Source: Dermanyssus gallinae
Taxonomy: Eukaryota > Arthropoda > Arachnida > Mesostigmata > Dermanyssidae
Assembly: GCA_003439945.1 (NCBI GenBank)
Contig: QVRM01002086.1
Coordinates: 33,501-97,500, forward strand
Length of the DNA: 64,000 bases
Reading direction: 5' to 3'
In this document: positions 35,570 to 43,938 of the stretch, one piece after another
Layout of the letters: every line of letters starts with the position of its first letter
Numbering within the stretch: the first letter of the stretch is position 1
The notes under the pieces: model-generated
Database searches by the model: none
What the model was told of the DNA's origin: nothing
The model's input: the letters and a program-made list of their open reading frames with translations, nothing else
Program-made: the position numbers and the translations under genes

Positions 35570-36480
35570 TTTATATGTAGTATATATGAATAGAGGGGGA
35601 ACGCCCTGTTTAGGAGTGACAGTGAAATTATGAATTTCTGCTATACCGATGTGGTTGGCCGGGCATCACTGCACAACATATGCGATTGCAAAAGACGCAT
35701 TTAATTATTGGGGATCATTTTGGTACGACTTGTGGTTCATTTTGTCATATGAGAATCAGAGGCTGCTGTAACCTACCTCGATGCTAAAGCTCCACAGAGT
35801 TAAGTTTTTTTTACTGTCTCTCCTGAGTAAAACATTGCATATCAACTCCATTGAAACGATCCTGCACGACCACCTCAAGCTCACCAATATATATGCTTAA
35901 TGGGTACCATGCTGTTTGTCACAGGACAAAACAGCCAGCAGGTTTTTCTTGCTCGAGTATTTTTGATTAAATGCGACGAGGGCCGGTTTTCTTTGCTCGC
36001 GAGACTTGTCACAGACGGTGAAGCTTGGGTTCATTTTTATGACCCTCTACACAAATTATTGTTGGCTGGCTAGGTGATGACCGGCTTTCTATTCTCCGAA
36101 AGTGAAATTATGGCATCGATCAAACTTGGAGAAAGAACTTGAGAAGGTCGTACGGTGACGAGCTTTTCCATGACCACGGCAACGCGCTGGCCTACAGGGC
36201 TGAAGATACCAAGTATGTTCTTGCCGCATTTGGAGTTACGTTGGTGAAGCCCTACAATTTATTTGTTGTCTCCAAACATGAAAAAAAGTCAGAGGAAAAT
36301 ATTTCGATTCACGCGAATCGGTGCTCGAATCGAAACTACCGAAGTGGAACTAGAAATTATCGAAAACGCAACTTGGAGGCGTGCTTAGATACATGGATCC
36401 ACCGTCTCTTCATGCAAATGTATGTACATATATACCTGCCATGTATGAACCATCTAAAGGAAATAAAATTCTAGCGTAGT
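35570..36480 (+). pseudogene. Mariner (DD34D-type) transposase remnant
   Basis: The order of blocks fits a mariner transposase. ETILHDHLKLTNIYA and WVP lie at about 35850-35910. RLVTDGEAWVHFYDP at 36002-36046 contains the first catalytic Asp and the WVHxYDP signature. LFHDHGNALAY at about 36160-36190 corresponds to the second Asp motif (HxDNAPAH), with the sequence altered. After the region that should read SPDLAPxD (reduced to VKPYNLF), a C-terminal LEACLDTWIHRLF at about 36375-36420 matches the usual FxKWIHRM end. The third catalytic Asp motif is destroyed and frames change upstream of 36130. Termini are not identified. It belongs to a different family from the element at 20966. Confidence 0.8.
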
Positions 36481-38096
36481 CTGTTCAATACGAAATTACT
36501 TGAACAGTGTATAGTTAAATTATAGATAAAAGCTCCACTACTATGGAACCAGCTCGTGTCTAGCTTGCTTTGGTGGAACTAGACTTTGGGTATAAATTAA
36601 TGTATGCCTTATAGTTCTCATAAATTAAAAATATACTTGTAGTTACTAATTCGTGCTAGTTGCACAAGAAACATGCGTGTTTAGTGTCTTATCGAATTAA
36701 ATCCGCAGCCACACGCGAGATGAAACTTTCTCTGCCACGTTGTCTAAGCAACCATACATATATTTATAGTACCTGCGCCCTGTTGATAACTCCTTGTAGG
36801 TATCAACTTAAAAAATCCTATCTTCACCCTGCTAAGTATAGTTTTCGTAATGAGGTCTCTCTTTGCCCGCGTCACTGACCTAAAGTGGGTGTTAAACGTT
36901 TTTGTCCTAACATTATAGTTGATACAAGTAGTAGCAGTTTAGCGTGACACATTCATGCCCAACGCGAAGCTCACTATGCCCCGTCTTATTATAGGATATG
37001 TCTTAGGAGGAGATTTTGTACATTCGTGAACGCTTGTCTTCTGCCAACTAAGCTGTGTCACCTAACATTCTATGTATACACTAACAGAGCATACGTAGTT
37101 AAATAATGCAAGCAACAACAAAGGAAAAAGAGAAGGAATGTCTATACTAGCAATATTTTTCCTAGCTCCGCCGTTAGCGCCTACTGTCGTATATCTAATA
37201 TAATATCATAACAACGCTATTTGCGTTTTTGCCTGTTTTTATAGCATACAGCGCACATACCGTAAAGCTCTGGGCAAATCTTGCAAACCGGCAGCCTGCG
37301 TATGGCGAACGTTTTTGCAAGCCAATGCCTGCAAAGCGAGCGAAAGGAGAAACGCTGAAAACGCGGGACGTAGGCTTTGCTTAGCTGTATCGAAGTTGGA
37401 CGAAAAAGTACCCTGTGTTGTGCAGCAGTGCCGCAGATGTGTGCAGCATGGTACGTACTATACCAAAGCAGATATATGATAGGACGATGAACTGAATAGG
37501 CTACCTTTCTGCATCCCTAACAAGTTGCCCGCAATGCAGAGATTGCCATCGGGTATCTTGCCACCACTATTTTCCCCGCGGTTTTATCTTCTACTGCACT
37601 TGTGTCATAAATAGACGGAATGTGCGCAAGTGGGATAAGGCAGCTGTATAGAATGGTTGTTAGCGCTACCTTATGTTCCCTTGGTACTTATCGGCCAATA
37701 CAACTGGATAGTGAAAGTGTGCGACAACGGTGCCGCTTGTCGGTACACAAATCTTGCATTTGCAAAGCATATATATATATATGCTTTATATATATCCATA
37801 TATATATGCTTTGCAATTACTTACACTTCCCCCGTACATTTAAAGTAGCCTTTACAGCCCTCGAATGGGCCATGACAAAATGACAATATGCATTCGTTGC
37901 CACTCAATCGATATCGTATGCCTTGCCTCCCGCGCCAACAAAAGTGACCTCGGGAAAGCTACTTTTGGGAGTTTATTCAGTCTGACCAACTTTCTATTGG
38001 CGCGTAAAGGTCCCCGCAGCACGCGTAACTCGCGCGCCAGCGGACCAACGCTCGAAAGAGAGCCATAGTTACTCCCGAAATTATATAGTAAACTAG
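36481..38096. other. Unassigned DNA
   Basis: Nothing recognisable is present apart from a small hairpin at 37760-37816 (separate entry). Confidence 0.4.
37760..37816. repeat. Short perfect hairpin with AT core
   Basis: TTGCAAAGCATATATATAT at about 37760 is inverted at 37798-37816 as ATATATATATGCTTTGCAA. A loop of about 19 bases itself contains ATGCTTTATATATATCC. It could extrude as a cruciform. No coding or element context is visible. Confidence 0.8.
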
Positions 38097-38691
38097 TAGG
38101 ATTCATGAAAGCAGGTATATCTTGTTTAAGCAGGTACAGTGTTTAGATAAGGACCTAAAACATCTAATCCATTGTATAGCAAAATTGTTTAACGCAAGGA
38201 GAAACGTGATGAAGCTGCTACAGTCCATGGTCGGATTGTTTACTCTGCATGCGTGTCAACATGCATAATATATGTATAAGGTGGAATTAACGGAAGAAAC
38301 GTAAACAACATTTTAATCATATATATATATATATATATATATAAATTATTAAAACGTTGTTTACGTTTCTTCCGTTAATTCCACCTTATACAATTGGGTT
38401 CATGTTCAACTGATTTGGATGTATTTGAAAATCAATCATTACACTAAAATGACCAGTAGGCTATGCCCAGATATATAGCGAGCTACAAGTTTCGGCTTTT
38501 GTAGTGAAATCAGCCGTAGGATTTATGAAAGCAGGTATATCTTGTTTAAGCAAGTACAGTGTTTAACCAAGGACCTTAAACATCTAATCCAATATACAGC
38601 AAAATTGTTAAACGCAAGGAGAAACGTGATGAAGCTGCTACAGTCCATGGCCGGCTTGTTTACTCTGCATACGTGTCAACATGCATAATAC
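38097..38691. repeat. Direct duplication of about 175 bp around a palindrome
   Basis: Bases 38097-38271 (from TAGGATTCATGAAAGCAGG to ATGCATAATA) recur at 38517-38691 with about 15 differences. Copy starts are 420 bases apart. The first copy is followed immediately by the palindromic element at 38273-38391, which the second copy lacks. No protein is recognisable in either. Confidence 0.92.
38273..38391. mobile_element. Small palindromic foldback element with (TA)n loop
   Basis: A left arm of about 46 bases, 38273-38318, starts TGTATAAGGTGGAATTAACG. The right arm, 38347-38391, is its reverse complement with about one mismatch. The loop is (TA)12. Such near-identical arms suggest a recent insertion or repair of the palindrome. 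There are no coding sequences and no clear target-site duplication. It differs in sequence from the foldback element at 8061. Confidence 0.85.
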
Positions 38692-40065
38692 ATAACAATC
38701 TTGCGGCAACAATTTATTTTTACAATAATTAGTTTTATTGTGGTCATGTCTCAACTAAAATTAGAGGTATATTTTGTAAAGTATTTGTCCGACGTGCCTT
38801 AACTAGCACATAGTGTATTTCCGAACCGTCAGATTATTTGCGCTTTTGTTGCTTTCCGATATTCTTCCTACGGAAATCGACTAACAATTTATGTCTAGTT
38901 TTGTAACATGCAATTACCCAAATGTTCTTAATAGATAAAACAGTCATACGAATCCAGATGTCGGAATTTAGATGACTGAATCTATGTGTCATGCTTAGTC
39001 TGACCTTCTCATTTATTTTCATTATTTGTATGGGTGGGCTTTATGGTCTAATGAGCAGACTATGTGCATTATTGTGTCGCACCGATAATCGATTATTCTG
39101 GTCAGGTAGCCGATATGCCTTGAACTGTCCACACGTTCTCCTTTATGGCTCTTGGATCAATGATAATATCCGAGTATTGATCCATTTTAACGTGGGACTC
39201 ACGGGAAACCCCTGTATTGAAGCTCTGGCAGTTTCGTATCTATATCAAACACGTGTACGAGGTATTATGACTACGATCGATAGACACGTAGCAACTTTCA
39301 ATGGTTAAAAGCGTTTTCTATAATTATAAATTATGTAAGGTCTTATGTCTAAGTAGGATTTTAGAAATTCGCTTTATATTACATAAAGAGATTAAAAAGC
39401 GCTTTAATGAATGGAGGATATTTTTAGAAAGCTACAAAGCCACACGGGAGCATTTTTACGGTTTCGTGTAGTGCTTATCGAGTTCTACTTAAATCCTGCC
39501 TTAGACATCGATGAGCTCTGGATACCCGCTGTTAAGCTAACCTTATGTAAAACAATTGTTTGGTTTGTCTTTTGAAACAACTGGCTATAGAGTTTTCCAG
39601 TTTTCATCAATCAAGTGTTTTAACAAATTATCGCCTGTCCTTAATTTAAATAAAGGCGATACGTTCTGATTCGTCCTGATTCCTACAATGGTTCTAACCA
39701 CAACTAAGTTTTTTTTTAAAATAAAGATCATTATACAATTTTGTGCTGGTTGCTACGGAAACGCTGGACCCTACCAGCAAAAGGACAGGACCGCTTCTCA
39801 CGGACCTGACAATGCGTATTTGAAAATGTAGAAGACTGGCGAAAGAGTTTGGTTTTTAGACAGATGATGGGGTACAGCCATGGAGTACAGCTCTGTATGC
39901 ACCAGGCTTTACAATTGTAAAATGAATGAAACGAATATATACTAATATATTTTCGTGTATTTTACGCACCTATCGCAATGGAGAGCCTCGGGCTTATCAG
40001 TAAGAGAAATTGATCCTCAAAGGTTTACCTGAATACATTCAAGAGGTTACAGAAAAAAAATTATA

Positions 40066-40066
<1 letters not shown>
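38692..40066. other. Unassigned AT-rich DNA, left flank of the B1/B2 stack
   Basis: A 105-codon plus-strand frame (38991-39308) resembles nothing I know. The sequence just before the (ATT)n at 40067 is the candidate left host flank of the stacked insertions. Confidence 0.4.

Positions 40067-40110
<44 letters not shown>
40067..40110. repeat. (ATT)n at the 3' side of B1
   Basis: About 44 bases of (ATT)n. It is followed by a T-rich stretch and a shorter ATATTATTATT before the B1 3' UTR. On the B1 sense strand this reads as (AAT)n after the element. Confidence 0.95.
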
Positions 40111-40111
<1 letters not shown>

Positions 40112-43100
40112 TTTTTTTTAATATTATTATTTGTGCTCTTTATTACATGTTAAATAATGTTACAATTGTGAGGTCTGAACGCATTATTGCAAATTCTTTA
40201 AATAATTATTTCACTCCATGGCGCCTAAAATAGATGCCGCGTTTCCTCTGCAAACGGCCAAAGACAACGCTTGCCTCAAGAATTGACCCTCTCTTCGGTC
40301 GTTTGTGACCTCCTGAATTCGCTTACTCAAATCTTTGAGAAATGCTTCGGTTCCCTTGCTGATTGGTCCTAGCGTCTCCATGGCAATAGGCACGAAAGTA
40401 TATATCTTGTTTCCAGTATTTAACGCGTTTTCTGGCTTCCGCATGCTTTGCCACCCACCCCGGCTCAACTGAGCTGTGGTGTAAATAGGAAGCCGCGGTG
40501 GTGCACGAAACCGTTGCATCCCAAGCAATGGTCACCCCATCAGGTCTTTCTTCGCCAGCGGACACTAAACCTTTCGGTTCAAGTGTAGATGGTATACCGG
40601 CTTCCCTAAGAGACCTTATAATCACCTTGTTTAGTTCAGCATGTCTGGAGGATCTACCGGCGCTCTTCAGGCAACTCAATGGGTGTAGGCCACTGGAATC
40701 TACCATCTCTCAACACAGTTTGCACTGAAACGGCTCGCAGACGGGGGCGCCGATTCTAAGTGCTGACATCATGCGGAAATGGTTGGGATCCAGCATGGTG
40801 CCGAGCTGAGGTGAGGGTAAGGCTTTAAGCCAACCCCCACTAAAGTTATCTTGTGCCGCTAAGAATACGGCGCGGTCTCTCCGGGAGACAAGCCCCTCTA
40901 AGATCTCCCTGCTCTTTTTTGCTTTTGAGCTCATCGAGGTTATATTGGCTGGGATATTCTTCCAAAGGCCCCGGGTCCAGCATGGTTCTAATGCTGTCCC
41001 GCGCTTTACTAGTTTCATCTTTTATTTGTGGTCGAACTGCCTCCTCCACTAACGAGGCTGCGACCGGACCAAATCGGATCAGTGAAGCAGCGTAGCAGAC
41101 AGGAGCTAGGTCAATAGCACTTCGTATTCCCAGACCACCTTCACGTATTGGGAGACTTGCTCTCTGCCAGGTGTTGTCTTCCAAATTGACGTTTAGGACT
41201 TTACTAAGTATATCTCTGCTGGCGTCATCATACGCGGTTAATTCTTTAGAGCACACTATAGCAGGGCATGAACGCAGTGTGTAGTTAAACTTTGAAGACC
41301 CCAGACTATATCTCCAAATGCACAGCGCGGCTTGAGGATGCAAGCGTGTCAGTCGTGGACGAATTTTTGTTAGGGCTTCTTTCTTCCTAGAGAGTGTATG
41401 CGAAGTTCCATCTTGCTTTACGGGGGCCCCCAAAACTTCTAAGTTGTTTACCTCTACTCGCGTGAGGTCAGGAAGTATTTCTGTGATCTCCAGGATTGCT
41501 TCCTCTCTCTCCTGAAGCGAGCCCCCGACAGCGGTAATCTCACATTTTGAAGCATTCAGTGCCAGTTCCCCGTCTTCTTCAAACTGCAGCACTCTTCTCA
41601 GATCTGTCGCGATGATACTCGCGGGGCCGGCAAGCGTGGCGTCATCTAGATACCACACGTTGAAAGGGCTCTGTAGTTGCGATACTAGATCTGATATACC
41701 GAGACTAAATAGAGCAGGACCTAGCGGGTCACCCTGTTGAATGCCTGCTTCCGAACGCAATGTTGAAGTTGTGCCCCAGGTTAAGAGTGAAGGATCTCTG
41801 TAACTTTGCCAGACCATGGGCAAAAGCTCTGGGCTTTTCTTCATCACAGTATCTTGTCCCTTCTTAGCGTATTAAATGCATTGCAGAAGTCTAGTTTAAC
41901 CAGAACCCTCACTTGGTCCTCAGTCTTCAAAAGGGCGCGTGTAGCATGCACCAGTGCTTCTGCGCCGCCTCTAACAGCCACTCCTACTTGATGTGGCAGG
42001 ATCGCTGTCAAAATTGCCTTTTTATTTCTCGCCATTGCTCTCTTTGCAGCAATCCTACGCAAAGTCAATCCACAAGCTATGGGCCTTATAGAGTTGTATT
42101 TTTTCTTAAGAGCTGTAAGATTTGCACCATAAAATAGTGGTAGACAAAACTTAGGTAATGTGCCGTTTAACACTCTGCCAAGGAATATGCTTAGATCATT
42201 TAGCAGGCATTCTGACGAGGGAACAGTTTGATCCAACATATCGCGCAGATGACGTGGTCGCAATCCATCCAGTCCGGCTCCGCTTGCAACAGAAAATGAG
42301 CGAATTGCCTCTAAGATCGCCGAATTTTCGACGCTCTCGCATATTCCAACTGTAGGTTGCTCGAAGGTTTCTAAGCGCTTCTGACAGGCGGCCGGTGGTG
42401 GCGGGTGTTTGTTTCGTAATTCGCGCTCTGTGCGAGAATTACGTGGTGCAAATGTATCTGATGACAGCAGGACTCTAGCGGCAGAGCGTACATCGCCCTC
42501 GGCTAATTTTCTTTCAGTCATAGACACGCTCTCCCGGTCTCCAACTGGGCTGTCTAGTCTATTAGTTGGGGCCTTTCTAACTGTCTGCAGGAGGCTTTCC
42601 AGAGTCTTTTGTTCAAGCATTGACGCGCTGTCTTTTATTATTCTGGTTAGTGTGGCTTCATGATTTTTTCTGTGTGGTAAGGCCAGCATCATAGATAGAG
42701 CAGACATTAGGCTATTCTAGCTTTAAACATCCAGCTTTGAGTTGAAATTATTCAACGCTTTTGCGAAAGCTACGGCACAGGCTTCTCTCGCTCCCCGGGG
42801 TATGACCTTGGCAATTTTGAGATCTCGGCGTGCCTGCGCTAAAGTTTGGACCAGTGTCGCTGGGTTGGCTGATGAGGAATCGATAGAAGAAGTATGAAGA
42901 GGAGAAGGCGTATTGGATGAGTCCGTCGGTTGTGGTTGAAAGGGTCTTAGATGTTGATTGCGTAGGGATGCCGGGGGGTGTAGACGTGTTATATGCGCTC
43001 GCAAGCCCTGTGAGGTTCTCAAGGCGCGACCGCAGTGTGTGCAGGTATATTTATGTATGGTTTTTGTCGATACTCGTGTCTTCCGTATGAACCAAAGGCA

Positions 43101-43115
43101 CTTCCTTAGAGCCAT
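40111..43115 (-). pseudogene. B1 RLE-type retrotransposon ORF2, full length but frameshifted
   Basis: The minus strand carries, in order and across several frames, a C2H2 finger (TCTHCGRALRTSQGLRAH, about 43040), an IPRGAREAC segment, a DGLRPRHL segment at about 42250, and RT motifs VKLDFCNAFNTLRRD (about 41880), QQGDPLGPALFSLG (about 41720) and VWYLDDATLAG (about 41645). Downstream are SPQLGTMLD, a Cys-rich knuckle (C, C, H, C; about 40735-40680), a nuclease RPDGVTI...WDATV (about 40520), and a tail LAVCRGNAASILGAME ending at 40211. Frames break near 42720, 41846, 40850, 40710 and 40520. About 10 residues between RPDGVTI and WDATV are deleted relative to B2, which should cripple the nuclease. 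Its 3' UTR has ACAATTGT at 40162-40169 and an AATAAA. By eye it is only about half identical to B2, so it is a distinct lineage. Confidence 0.9.
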
Positions 43116-43783
43116 CTAAGACGGCTATCATAAAGGGGTTTCCTGCCTCCGACTCAAGAAAAGATATAGCTCTATTAAAGTCTTGGTTGTCTTCTAGCCA
43201 TTTAGACAGTAGGGGCTTAAAGATCTTCCATATATGGAGATTAGATTATTATTATATTAGCTTAAAGATCTTCCATAATTCCGTTAACGATATTTGAAGA
43301 TCCTGTAACTATTTTTTCTTGCGACTTCGGCTGCCGTTCTTGCGGTTGCTTGTTCGATACTTGTTACTTTTGGTCGACATTTTTTCTAAATCTTGGTGGG
43401 GGGAGGTGACAAAGCACGGTCTCTCCATCTTTGTGCATTATTTGTCTAGAACCCATAATTGTTGTAGATCGTGCGGCATCAGCATAGGACTTCTGTCCCT
43501 CTGTCGAGGTATTATTATTCTGCCTTACGACTTGAACCATTGTAGGAAAATCATCTTTGACGGGGAGACGGGTGAATACTTTCTCGTATAGCTTCACTCT
43601 TTGTGCTTCGGAATATATTCTTCTTACACCACAATTGCTATCGTTGGAAGCATGGGCGCCGCCACAGTTATCACAACGGGCCTTATCATGGCATTCCCAT
43701 ATTTGGTGTCCAGGGCGGCCGCACTTTCTGCTTTTCTTGTTTTTGACAATCGGTAGCCTTATGTCCGTACTTATGGCATTTTA

Positions 43784-43785
<2 letters not shown>
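43050..43785 (-). pseudogene. B1 ORF1 remnant: Gag-like, three CCHC knuckles
   Basis: Reading the minus strand leftward from the (ATT)n junction, the frames encode CHKYGHKATDC, then CGRPGHQIWEC, then CDNCGGAHASNDSNC: three zinc knuckles in the arrangement of Jockey/I/CR1-type ORF1 (Gag-like) proteins. A SYADAAR segment follows and then a stop near 43364. After it, on the same strand, WKIFKPLLSKWLEDNQ...FLESEAGNPF...VLDGSKE matches the frame that precedes ORF2 in B2 (46851-47054). A one-base frameshift between the first two knuckles, the stop at 43364 and a 28-base insertion at 43232-43259 make it non-functional. The 5' end is cut at the (ATT)n, inside the first knuckle. Its position directly upstream of an RLE-type ORF2 is the unusual feature. 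Confidence 0.78.
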
Positions 43786-43865
<80 letters not shown>

Positions 43866-43866
43866 T
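43786..43866. repeat. (ATT)27 shared by the 3' end of B2 and the 5' end of B1
   Basis: About 81 bases of uninterrupted (ATT)n are the only sequence between the two retrotransposons. In element sense it reads B2 3' end, (TAA)n, B1 truncated 5' end. Confidence 0.97.
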
Positions 43867-43938
43867 ATTAATATTGTTTAAATGTTACAATTGTGAGGTG
43901 TGAACGTGTACTTCTTGTCTTCTTCTAACTCCTAAATA
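43867..43938 (-). other. B2 3' untranslated region with ACAATTGT signature
   Basis: After the ORF2 stop, about 72 bases lead to (TAA)n. They contain CACACCTCACAATTGTAAC, which is nearly identical in B1 (CAGACCTCACAATTGTAAC) and in the 26.95 kb copy. Such a short conserved 3' UTR is where the reverse transcriptase of RLE elements would recognise its RNA; that role is inferred here. Confidence 0.75.
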
